Origin: Laccaria trichodermophora
Taxonomy: Eukaryota > Basidiomycota > Agaricomycetes > Agaricales > Hydnangiaceae
Assembly (NCBI GenBank): GCA_018417955.1
Contig: JACTVC010000039.1
Location: 1-64,000 of the forward strand
Reading direction: 5' to 3'
DNA length: 64,000 bases
A program made the translations under genes and the position numbers. The notes below the pieces were generated by a model. The model was given only the letters and a program-made list of their open reading frames with translations, did no database searches and was not told the DNA's origin. Shown here piece by piece: positions 45,616 through 55,069 of this stretch (the first letter of the stretch is position 1; the number at the start of each line of letters is the position of its first letter).

Positions 45616-45725
45616 CTAATCCCTTAAGGTTTTGCTCAGGCAGTCATTCCAAAGTATAGGGTTGCACAGCCACTGCCCTGTGACCAGTGGCAGGGCCTGC
45701 TAAACAAGTCTCATTTTTCTGGGTA
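45616..45725 (-). repeat. Ngaro split direct repeat B1
   Basis: 110 bases matching B2. It directly follows the recombinase end on the minus strand. Confidence 0.85.
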
Positions 45726-45818
45726 TGTAAGATACTATGGAAGAAAAGCATAGAGAAGTGGAGCGAAGGATAGAAAGGGGTGGAGGAGAAGGTGGATGGT
45801 AAGAAAAATGGAAAAGGA

Positions 45819-46013
45819 TTAATGAGGGAGAGACGAGCGAAGGGAACTGTTGTTTGAAGAGAAGATGAAAGTGGCAAGCAGGGATGGGTGTACACGAATG
45901 TAGGACTGGAAGGAATCAGATTTCCAACAGCCCATTTCTTGAATAATGTTGGACGGGGTGCCGTTTATTGCATAGAAAGTAGCGCCGCCAGGTCGGAAAG
46001 AGTGACCTGCAGT
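45819..46013 (-). pseudogene. Tyrosine recombinase, C-terminal catalytic part
   Basis: The minus strand reads G-H-S-F-R-P-G-G-A-T (catalytic H and R box II) and then Q-S-Y-I-R with the candidate nucleophilic tyrosine. It continues the reading that breaks off at 52805, so it is the second half of the Ngaro recombinase, separated from the first by the nested LTR element. The target duplication ATCTG (46014-46018) marks the junction. Confidence 0.85.
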
Positions 46014-46018
46014 ATCTG

Positions 46019-46559
46019 TGTAACGGACAATCTGTGCGTTAAATGTGGGAGCTGTCAATGAAAGTCGTATGGCGAGCTGGAATGGTAATGGTGTGAAGAC
46101 CCAGGTGTGATCTTGGTCACAACTTGGTCCAAAGAGAGGAAGATTGAAGAAATGAGACTGGATGTGGGCGTATCCTAGCTAGGGTTGAGATCACTCTGGA
46201 AATCCAAAGCTACAACCCCTGCTACCTCTTGGGAAATCCACAAGAGGTTGGATACAGACACAGAAAGGGATAGCACTGCAGATCTGATAAGATCTGCCCT
46301 GATCAACTGGTGCTGACACTTGTTCTCTTGGAGCAGAGTGTCAGTGACCTGTTAATACACAATAACACTTGCCCATTGGTTTGAGCTATGATAGAACACC
46401 TGCTAGAAAGCAATAGATGCAGTGGTGGTAGAGATGTAAGAAGGTAGCTTGTCACATGACTACTACTGACAAGTATGGAAGGGAGTCATGTGACACAAAT
46501 GCTAAGTAATGGAAAGTAAATGATGTAGAGAAAGGGTAGGATCCCATATACCTGCTACA
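46019..46559 (-). repeat. 3' LTR of the nested element
   Basis: 541 bp, TG...CA on the minus strand, identical to the other LTR except at one position. Confidence 0.92.
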
Positions 46560-48184
46560 AAGCCCCCCTACTTTCCAGTTGCTTAGCAAAATGGAAGAAA
46601 AGAGGCTTGTAACTGATGCCCAGTCAAAACCCCGGCGGTTGAGGTCGGCTGAGATCTGCTCAAATTGGCGAAAGCCGATTTCAACAGATGTTCGGACTAT
46701 AGCAGATGAGAATCTGTTCAAATCTGCTCGCATCGTTTGTGTTCACAAACATTGCATAAACTCACCTGCTGGGATCGGTTGAGCTATGATGAAAGATGTC
46801 ATGGAAAATCATTGGATTGGATGAGATCGGTTGTGATATGATAGCTCAATTGAAAGGAAAATCATTTTTGGCATTCGATTTGGTACAATACAAGCAGATC
46901 CTAGCGTATGTTGACCAAACCAGACTAACAGCCTACTCGTTGGAGTCCCCAGCACCATCGCACGCGCCGTGCAACATAAACTGGTCCCCTGATTCTCTTC
47001 GTCTCTTCCGAACTCGACTCCTTCCTCATCGCGTGCCCCCGTCTTGTGTTTCGCCCCGCTCCCCCGTCCCCTCACATCCAACCCAAATTCCTCTTTCCCC
47101 CTCTCCGTCGGTGCAGGTGCGGTATAAGTGGCATGTGCAAGGATACCTTTTAGTAGCGTCAGCGTCTTCCATAAAAACGTAGAGAGCGAGGAGGATACCT
47201 GAAAAATAAGATCATCCTCAGGATAAAATGAATACACCCCATCACGCGGCCTCTCCTGCTGCTGCTGCTGGCTCGTCACAGGACAGATTTCGGTTGACGC
47301 CTCGTCGATTGATGCGCAAGTAGTGCCTCTTCTTCCCTTAAAGATGATATGCGTGGGATATAGACAATAGATGAATGAATCGAACATGTATGTTTGTCTA
47401 GATTCTCAATTAGCCCGAGCTCAACCTTGGCAGGAATGGGACGTACCATACCGTGTTTGATTATCTTGGTGTATCTCGCATGTAAATGGAACTCTGAATA
47501 TCACTTAATGAGATATTCCATGTCATGGGATGAAGATACCTGTCCATCCTCTACCAAGTTCCCTGAGGGTTAAGACCGAGAAACCACGGAAGGAAGGCAG
47601 GAAGCGAGCAACATAACGTCCGAAGTCGGTGAGCTCAGATTACTGGTGGATGCGTGATCAGCTTTTGCCGGTGGTGGTCAGATAAAGGACTCGGAGAAGT
47701 CGGTTGACTTAGCGATAGAAGAGGGGAGATGGAAGAGGGAAAGAATGAAAAATTCTTCCAAGTTGGCGATTGCGTGATGATAGCGTGGGAGAGCTTACAG
47801 GGGGGATGCGTCGCATATGTCGCTTGTAAGTAAATTATGTCGCTGCACATGTGTACTACTTACACGAAGATCTGTTGTTTGGAGGGAATGCGATACAGAC
47901 AGATATGAACCGTTTTTACAAGCAAGATGTGCGTATTGTTGTGAAGGTAGATCTATCTTTGGCGCGGCACGCTTTGCCAAGAATTCGTGGTCAATATCAA
48001 CCGATTTTGGCTGTCCGGATAGGATTAATTCACCCTCATCAGATTTCATCCAATTTGAACCAGCGGGGTTTTCACTGGGACTGATGGGTAGGGTGGTGGG
48101 AATGAAAGCCAAAAGAAAAAGAAGAAAAAAAATCAAGGGTGAAATGTAATAGAAGAAGTGATGAAAAGTAGAAGATATTGAAAC
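46560..48184. other. Non-coding 3' part of the nested element
   Basis: 1.6 kb between ORF2's stop and the 3' LTR. Minus-strand stretches near 47170-47330 read like a piece of a coding exon with a polyglutamine (CAG) run ending at a GT site, possibly a captured host fragment; no intact gene is visible. The bases next to the LTR form the polypurine tract. Confidence 0.45.
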
Positions 48185-51100
48185 TCAACAGTGTGAAGTT
48201 GATAGTGAAGAAAGGGCAGCTGCATCCACTTGAAGCTGGTACTCTGCAACATATCTCTTCAAGGCCTTGACTCCTAGCTTGATCCTTGTGATAAGAGCCC
48301 TCCAGACTGAGTGCAATTGTGGCAGGCTAGAGGTACCTCTTAGAATAGGTATCAGAGTGTTCCCCGGGTCTACTATGAAGTGAAATTTCCTGTCCACAAT
48401 CAAAGCAGCTGCTCGTTGTAAGAAAATCTGCTGTGATGCAACCACTGCAGTAAGTTTGTTCAAGGCAGCCTTGACCAAATGATAGCGAGGTAGGTTCCTA
48501 GCTCTGACTTCACCTCTGTCTACAATAAGGTCTGGGGTCAATTCCTCTATGCTTAGCACCAACATAATGCTCCTCTCCGTTGGATCCGAGTAAGACTCTA
48601 TCAATGCTGAAGAGTAATCTCGCACCAACTGAGCCATGGGGGATTTCTCAAATCCCTCCTCCATTCTTAACCTCTGTGGTGCCTTTGGCTCACTCTCCAG
48701 CTCTTTCAGCAAAGGCATGGTGGGCTTGGTGGACCGTTTAGCTTTGAGGTCAAGCAATGGGATAGGAGAAGAGACTGAATGGGCCTCATGAATTGATGAT
48801 GGCAACATTGGAGCAGTCGAAAAGTGATTGTGATTAGCAAGAACATGGTTCGGCGGTGCAACAAGTTCATCTGAATGATCTTCAAAGATCTGTGGAGAAG
48901 CTGGACCCCAAAGGATCAACGGAGATGAGGATGGAGTGATTGAAGAGGGAGAGGGATAGCTGTTACGCGTTGTTGATGACAGGAATCCCTCGTTATTAGC
49001 TATGGGAACGTCCGGCGTCGTTTCGAGTTGTACTTGCTGGTCTCGCGTCCCAGGGCTCAACTTGGTCCTTGGAAAAGGGCAAGGCGCGTGGGGCGGTAAT
49101 GACGACATGAAGTCCCTGTGTTCGATTGTGGAAGCCCGTGATGGTGGCGTCCTCGAACGCTTGTTTCGGTGCTGTTGACAGGGATTTGAATTCAAGGTAT
49201 CCGAAAAGTGAGTTGGAGAGGGGGTGAGGTCGTGCGTTGATGATAAGGAACAGCTTTCCTCGCCAACCATGGGAGTACCCGGCAATGATCTCGATAAGTG
49301 ATGTTCACTAGAATTTTCGACTCGACGGAATGTAGGCAATAGTGAAGAGCGCCATCGTTCTGGGTTGGAAGGTGTTGAAGGAGGAGACACTGGGCATTGA
49401 CGAAGGTTGCGTGCCAACGAGGCAGGGGGAGAGATTGAATGGACATTGCCCATTGGCGACGATGTACTGCTCATGCTGTTGACAACGATTGGCGGTGGTT
49501 CTTCTTTGGACCATTGTCGTTCGCCTTGGTCTGGTTGAAGAGCGCGTTGCCTTTCTTGTAGAATATTGGAGGTGTAGGGTGCCGTTGGTGTGAACCACGG
49601 TGCCGTCGAATGAGACAAAGGCATTGTAATTGGTCCCCTGGCAGTTTCTGCTTGCACAGAAGTCAGTTGAGCCGAGTGCGAACAGGCGCACGACACCCTG
49701 GTGACCTCTGCTCCCTCCAGTGTGCCTTTTATCTCCCTGGTAGCCTGCTCATTGATCCCCATAGCCTTGGCATTGTCCTTCAAGTCCCCCAAATTCCTCG
49801 CCTCGTCAACGTGAGTAGAAGTCGAGCCGCATGAAGATTGAGCAGCACTAGGGCGGTTTGGCGGCACAAAGTCATTGTCCAAACAATCTTGCGAGGTTCG
49901 TGGAGAAGAAGTTGGCCTGAGGGATGAGGGCGACAAAGTTGACGTGGTCGGAAAGGGAGTGGAGTCATTGTCGCACTTCAATGATGACGAGCGATCTCCT
50001 TTGGCAATCGTGCGAACGTTTGGCGAAGTTGGTGCCTTGTACTCGTCGTGCGTATGGAAGCTTCGTAGGTAGGTTTTTGGAGGCGAAGAGGGCAATGTAC
50101 GCGAGTTGGTCCTCAATGGCGAGGTGCAGCCCTCATTTTCAACTGCGAGAGCGGATTGCAGTCGTGATATCCCCAAAACCTTGTATTGGGTATTGAGTTG
50201 GGGTGACAGGGATAAACCTCGACGTTTTGGGGACAAAGGAGTAGGGGGGCAGCCTTTGTATTCGATCATGGGAGCCGCTCGCGAGGTTGGTACATTCAAG
50301 CGCTCGTTTTGTGTGCTCTGTTGCCGTTGATGAGAAACCGACGAGGAATTGGGTGAGAAGAGGGTCTGAGAGGGAGCACGGTGACCTGTTGATGGTGGTG
50401 AGTGAACTTCCTCGCCAACACTCGGCTGTGAACTGAGTCGACAAAGGGTAGGCGCCAGGGAAGAACATCGTAGCTTTGGTGGGAAAGGCGTAGGAGGGCT
50501 TGAATGAGACGCCGAGTATCGTTGGAAGTTGAGTGATGGGACTGGAGAGATCAACAGGGCGTTGGGTGATGTACTGCTCATGTCATCAGTTGTGAATGAC
50601 AATGGCGGCTTTTCGGGCAACAATGGTTCGTCCTGGTATGGTTGAAATGTGCTTGAAGGAGGATGGGCTGAACAGAAGTCATGCAATTGTTGTCCGTAGG
50701 AATGAGTGGTTGGAGATCTGACTGGCAAGGGGGCAAAATATCGTATTTGGGATTTCGACGATTGTTTTCGAGTGGCTGGAAGGGAATGAGATGGAACAGA
50801 GGAAGGGGAATGAAATGAACCCGATAAAATGGAGTGCTGAGGGCATCGTCTCTTTGGGGAAAGAGGAGCCAAACGTTGAGGAATCGCATTGGTGGATGAA
50901 CGTGGAAACGGCGTTGTGGACCCTCGATGGAGGCCGGGAGCAGAATTGAAGGTGGGAGGTGCAGTCGACGGCCGTTGTTGGGTGACTGAATTGGAACGAA
51001 TTGGAGTGTATGAAACGAAGTGATGAGTGTGTCGTCCCTTCGAGGAAAGACGAGTTGATGGCTGGGGTATCGCGTTAGCTAATGAGCGCGGAAATGAGAT

Positions 51101-51430
51101 GTTGGAACCCCGATGTAGATTCGTGATGAAGTTGGAGATGTAGGGGGCCATTGACGAGGGCCGCGACGCCGTTGAAGAAGACGGTGTTCTTGCAGGCACC
51201 GTAATGGGTTCTCCGGTAACGTTGCCTTGGATGGAAATCAGTTGAACAGGGCGTAAGTGGGCACACGGCACCTCGGTGACTTCTTCTCCATCCCCTACAA
51301 CTTTTATCTCCTCGGTAACCTGCTCCTTAGTTCCCACAACCTCTGCATTGTCCTTGAAATCCCCCGATTCCCTCGCTTCGGTAGTGTGAGCGGAAGTCGA
51401 ACCGCATGAGCGTTGAGTGGAAAGCAGCAC
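48185..51430 (-). CDS. ORF2 of the nested element: serine/proline-rich protein with an internal duplication
   Basis: 1,081 codons open on minus; the first true start is not clear because the frame is open into ORF1. Most of the protein is S/P/R-rich and probably disordered, with repeated SPKRR and SSTS-type motifs. It contains a long internal duplication: a block starting CGSTS near residue 10 recurs near residue 535, with matching KDNA, EQ-T-EIK and VT-V-CA landmarks spaced the same way. The C-terminal ~170 residues are different, leucine-rich and likely helical (LVLSIEELTPDLIV; RALITRIKLGVKALKRYV). I know no matching family. The long open frame inside a young element suggests that it is functional. 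Confidence 0.7.
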   Translation of the reverse strand: MLLSTQRSCGSTSAHTTEARESGDFKDNAEVVGTKEQVTEEIKVVGDGEEVTEVPCAHLRPVQLISIQGNVTGEPITVPARTPSSSTASRPSSMAPYISNFITNLHRGSNISFPRSLANAIPQPSTRLSSKGRHTHHFVSYTPIRSNSVTQQRPSTAPPTFNSAPGLHRGSTTPFPRSSTNAIPQRLAPLSPKRRCPQHSILSGSFHSPSSVPSHSLPATRKQSSKSQIRYFAPLPVRSPTTHSYGQQLHDFCSAHPPSSTFQPYQDEPLLPEKPPLSFTTDDMSSTSPNALLISPVPSLNFQRYSASHSSPPTPFPPKLRCSSLAPTLCRLSSQPSVGEEVHSPPSTGHRAPSQTLFSPNSSSVSHQRQQSTQNERLNVPTSRAAPMIEYKGCPPTPLSPKRRGLSLSPQLNTQYKVLGISRLQSALAVENEGCTSPLRTNSRTLPSSPPKTYLRSFHTHDEYKAPTSPNVRTIAKGDRSSSLKCDNDSTPFPTTSTLSPSSLRPTSSPRTSQDCLDNDFVPPNRPSAAQSSCGSTSTHVDEARNLGDLKDNAKAMGINEQATREIKGTLEGAEVTRVSCACSHSAQLTSVQAETARGPITMPLSHSTAPWFTPTAPYTSNILQERQRALQPDQGERQWSKEEPPPIVVNSMSSTSSPMGNVHSISPPASLARNLRQCPVSPPSTPSNPERWRSSLLPTFRRVENSSEHHLSRSLPGTPMVGEESCSLSSTHDLTPSPTHFSDTLNSNPCQQHRNKRSRTPPSRASTIEHRDFMSSLPPHAPCPFPRTKLSPGTRDQQVQLETTPDVPIANNEGFLSSTTRNSYPSPSSITPSSSPLILWGPASPQIFEDHSDELVAPPNHVLANHNHFSTAPMLPSSIHEAHSVSSPIPLLDLKAKRSTKPTMPLLKELESEPKAPQRLRMEEGFEKSPMAQLVRDYSSALIESYSDPTERSIMLVLSIEELTPDLIVDRGEVRARNLPRYHLVKAALNKLTAVVASQQIFLQRAAALIVDRKFHFIVDPGNTLIPILRGTSSLPQLHSVWRALITRIKLGVKALKRYVAEYQLQVDAAALSSLSTSHC

Positions 51431-52197
51431 GAGGACTCCATCTGGGCAAACTTCATAGATCGATGGACGTTGGAATTGAAGGAGGTATCAGAGCGTTGGC
51501 GACCCGATGGAACTCGAGCCGGGTGTGAGGCAGGCTGTGTTGCTGTCATGTTGAACCTCAGAGACAACCCATCATCTTCTTTGCTACCCGTGGGATCAGT
51601 TTTTGATGGCATTGGTTGTGGGGGCTCGCGTTGCACATCGAGCGGTAGACGTCGTGACTCCAACGGACAGCGAGGAGTATTGTCCAAGTGAGATGGTGGA
51701 ATGAATGTGGATGCCAACGTGGACGCGAATCGCTTGTTCAATGGCGTGTTGGGCAAAACAAAAGACAGGGTTTGTTTGAGCCTTTGAAAAGCTAGTTTGT
51801 CGACGTTCGGTTGAAAGAGATAGGGCCAAAAGTTACGTTCGACGATTTCGCGTGCGATAACGAGGTGAGTAATGATTGCCCCCCAGTAAACATTCAGAGG
51901 CTCAAATCCATCAGAACCTGCTCGCAACGACTTGAAGAAATCCGGAGAGTTTGAGGGAAAAATGGGAAAATCAGAAGAGAAATAGGTGAGATAATCTTGA
52001 AGATCATGTGTGACATTGCTGAGCTCCGAAATAAGCTCATGGTGTAGAGTCCTTGTGGAACCGATTGAAATGGAGTCCTGAGATTCGTTGAGAGTGTAAG
52101 AAAGAAGTCCTTCCAGGGCTTCAGACAGAGTGTAAGGGCCATAGAGGGGAGTATAGATGTAATGAGCACGAAGATGATAGAAAGATGAGGGGTACAT
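51304..52197 (-). CDS. ORF1 of the nested element, 297 aa, function unknown
   Basis: Starts at an ATG at 52197, about 60 bp inside the 5' LTR, where gag would be. The first ~170 residues look folded and helical (LSEALEGLLSYTLNES, HLVIAREIVERNFWPYLFQP); the rest is polar. It overlaps ORF2 by 127 bp in a different frame, the arrangement of a gag/pol-like frameshift, but there is no zinc knuckle and no known capsid motif. It could be a very diverged capsid or a captured gene. Confidence 0.6.
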   Translation of the reverse strand: MYPSSFYHLRAHYIYTPLYGPYTLSEALEGLLSYTLNESQDSISIGSTRTLHHELISELSNVTHDLQDYLTYFSSDFPIFPSNSPDFFKSLRAGSDGFEPLNVYWGAIITHLVIAREIVERNFWPYLFQPNVDKLAFQRLKQTLSFVLPNTPLNKRFASTLASTFIPPSHLDNTPRCPLESRRLPLDVQREPPQPMPSKTDPTGSKEDDGLSLRFNMTATQPASHPARVPSGRQRSDTSFNSNVHRSMKFAQMESSCCFPLNAHAVRLPLTLPKRGNRGISRTMQRLWELRSRLPRR

Positions 52198-52258
52198 GAC
52201 AAAGAGAAAAATGGAGACAGCCGGCCAGGATGTCGACAGTTCCCACAGTGTCCACCTT

Positions 52259-52799
52259 TGTAACGGACAATCTGTGCGTTAAATGTGGGAGCTGTCAATG
52301 AAAGTCGTATGGCGAGCTGGAATGGTAATGGTGTGAAGACCCAGGTGTGATCTTGGTCACAACTTGGTCCAAAGAGAGGAAGATTGAAGAAATGAGACTG
52401 GATGTGGGCGTATCCTAGCTAGGGTTGAGATCACTCTGGAAATCCAAAGCTACAACCCCTGCTACCTCTTGGGAAATCCACAAGAGGTTGGATACAGACA
52501 CAGAAAGGGATAGCACTGCAGATCTGATAAGATCTGCCCTGATCAACTGGTGCTGACACTTGTTCTCTTGGAGCAGAGTGTCAGTGACCTGTTAATACAC
52601 AATAACACTTGCCCATTGGTTTGAGCTACGATAGAACACCTGCTAGAAAGCAATAGATGCAGTGGTGGTAGAGATGTAAGAAGGTAGCTTGTCACATGAC
52701 TACTACTGACAAGTATGGAAGGGAGTCATGTGACACAAATGCTAAGTAATGGAAAGTAAATGATGTAGAGAAAGGGTAGGATCCCATATACCTGCTACA
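52259..52799 (-). repeat. 5' LTR of the nested element
   Basis: 541 bp, same ends as the 3' LTR. It interrupts the Ngaro recombinase, with TSD ATCTG at 52800-52804. Confidence 0.92.
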
Positions 52800-52804
52800 A
52801 TCTG

Positions 52805-53681
52805 CACCAAAGTAAGAGCAGGACAGGAAGAGAAACCAGTGGCAAGTGGGGATGGACCCATCTGCACGAAGCCAAAGTTCAGGGTTGAAGGGGAAGAGGC
52901 GATCTTGGGAGAGCACATAAGAGCTGAAGGTGGAAATGGGTGTGTGGCCCACTGTGGCAGAGTGGATGAGGATCTTGTTGCCTTGGAATAAACGATCGGC
53001 TTTATGAGAAGGCAGGAGGAAGGAGAACCAGTCTGTGGCAATGGAGACTGAGGAACATTTGATGACTTTTTGGTAATCATGGAGAGCAGGGTTGTCAGGC
53101 CAGACATTCTCACCAATCCGCATGAGGCCAAAGAAGGAGACACATGCGATAGCGAGGAAGAGAGCAGTATCATGATCAGTGGTAGGGGAGAGATGCAAGG
53201 TGACAGAGATGATCTCATCATGGGATATGGCATGCTTGCGTGAGGTAGGTGAGGCACGGAGCTTTGTGCACCCAGTGAGGGTGCAGGAGACAATGTTGGA
53301 ATGGCAGGTCTCACAGACAGAAGGGTAGAAAGATTCGAGTTGGTTGCAGATTCCTGAGAGATAAGATTTGACAGAGGAGGGTTTTATGTGGTGGCACATA
53401 TAAACAACAAAGTAGCTGAGGGTGTCTGGGTTTGGTTCGATGGGGAAGTGATGCATGTGGCAGAAGTTGATATACAAGTGGAGGGCAGAGGTGTAAGATG
53501 CAATTGAGGCTGGTTCAAGGGCAAAACCAAGGGTGATGGCGCGTTCATATTGAAGGTGCTCAAGGCTCCAGGCAACCCATGGAGGCTGCCTGGAGCCAGA
53601 CAGGGAGAGGTTCATGAGAGGACAGCCCCCAGCATCAATTGAGAGGGTGTAAAATCCTCGATGTAGAGGATGGTGTTGCAC
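52805..53681 (-). pseudogene. Tyrosine recombinase, N-terminal part
   Basis: The minus reading includes SIASYTSALHLYINFC (SAM-like DNA-binding region), then SVKSYLSGICNQLE, and the first catalytic region with FFGLMRIGE, where the Arg is catalytic. It breaks at GAD where the nested element sits. The enzyme inserts circular element DNA by recombination. Frame is open over this part. Confidence 0.8.
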
Positions 53682-54214
53682 ATGCGAGCCATTGTGATTG
53701 CATAAGAGTTGTGGTAGTGGGAGATGGCATCAGCAATGTCATTCTGATCCCCTGCCACATGAACAACCCAGAGCTGACAACCAAAGCGCATCATCAGGTC
53801 TGCAGCAGTTAAGACGATGGGGTTGATATCTGGGTTAGTGTGCAGGGTGCAGAAAAGATCCACAGTGTTGGAGTTGTCTGTGTAGACCACAACACGGCGG
53901 GGAGGGGGGCGAGTGAAATGTAGAACCCAGTGAAAAGCTGAGAGGACAGCATAGGCCTCCCAGTAGAAGATGGTGCAGGATGCGAGGGTGGGAACTGAGG
54001 CCTGGAAGCCAAGGCCATGGTGGGGGGACCAGAAACCAAGTCCGAAGAGGCAAGCATCAGAAAGGAGGAAATAATCTGCATCAGCAACCTCCCAATCCAG
54101 ATATTTGAGGAAGACTCCTTTACAAGATTCCAGGTGGTTTGTGGCCCACAAGAGTTCATGGCAAATCTGTGTGTTTAGATGAAGCTCTGCTGACAGTCTC
54201 TTCTTGTTACTCAT
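53612..54214 (-). pseudogene. RNase H-like domain of the Ngaro element
   Basis: An RNase H-type fold with LLSDACLFGLGFW (first Asp), FYWEAYAVLSAF (Glu) and VVVYTDNSNTVD (Asp) lies between RT and recombinase. It overlaps the start of the recombinase ORF in another frame, a common Ngaro layout. Confidence 0.7.
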
Positions 54215-54337
54215 TTTCGCATAGAGGGCGCTCAGACAAGGGCGGAGGAGGGGGAAGATGTTGAGAGACCAGTTGATCCAACCAGCTAACTGCTGGAGGT
54301 CAGAAAGCTTTGGGTGGCAGTTATGAACAGCAAATTC

Positions 54338-54994
54338 TCAGATAGCAAGGATAAGATCCTGGCGGGCGTCAAGAGGCATGGTGAAAGACATCTTGTTAAC
54401 GTCAATTTCGAAACTGATGATGGTAAGGATGGGCTCTGAAGCCTGCTTTGCCTCCTCATGGGGGATGCTGATCTCGTCCCATAGCTCGAGGAGATGCACC
54501 TGTTTCAAGGGCATGAATTTTTGGTAAGGCTCATACCAGAGAACATCAGACTCCAGATCAAAGGAGAAGACGTCATCACAATACGCAAAGAGGTCGAGGA
54601 TATTGCATAGAGCGATGGCAATCCAGAGGACTAGGAAGAAGAAGCTCCCCCAAATGCCTCCCAATGCCTGGCTGCTGAAGTTGCAGCAGTGGTCAACATT
54701 GAAGGATCCATTGATCTTTACAACTTGTTTTGACTGCCATTCCTTTGCCAAAGGACAAAGATGGTGGGCATCCTTGGCATCTGATTTGAAGGCGACAATG
54801 GGAACGTCCAAGCCGACGATCTTGAGGAAATCCAGCAAGCTCTGTCCGAACTGCTGGAGACCATCCAAAGGCACAGAGACAGCCTTTTTGTCAATGAGGT
54901 CGTTTAGAGGGAAGGGTTGGGCACTGTGGTTGACGCAAAGATGAAGCTTATCAGAGTGATTCTTGATAGCGATGGTGGCGGGGATGGAAAGCAT
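54338..54994 (-). pseudogene. Reverse transcriptase of the Ngaro element
   Basis: DIRS-type RT landmarks: FPLNDLIDKKAVSVPLDG, VAFKSDAKDAHH, a catalytic Y-C-D-D-V-F at about 54563-54580, and SKQVVKINGS. The region upstream (54995-55540) and the link to RNase H carry stops in frame. Confidence 0.78.
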
Positions 54995-55069
54995 GCAAGG
55001 AAGGAGGGAAGAGAAGGTCTCAGAGAATCGACCCTTCTCTACCTCAGATTGGCATTGGTTTTCAGTGAA

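Larger units (their letters stand above)
46019..52799 (-). mobile_element. Young LTR element without gag-pol, nested in the Ngaro recombinase
   Basis: Two 541-bp direct repeats (46019-46559 and 52259-52799) bound it. Each begins TGTAGCAGG and ends GTTACA on the minus strand, and they differ at one base only (T at 46389, C at 52629). ATCTG flanks both sides (46014-46018, 52800-52804), a 5-bp target duplication, and removing the insert rejoins the recombinase frame. A polypurine tract (GGGGGGCTT on minus, 46560-46568) abuts the 3' LTR, and a TGG-starting possible primer site begins 4 bases inside the 5' LTR. The interior has two long ORFs but no RT, RNase H, integrase or protease. It must have been mobilised by enzymes of another LTR element, recently. 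Confidence 0.9.

Noticed and set aside
47795..48136. Small secreted protein ORF on minus
   Set aside because: The hydrophobic start begins at TTG with no ATG in a sensible place, and the rest lacks features; it lies in the non-coding 3' part of the nested element.
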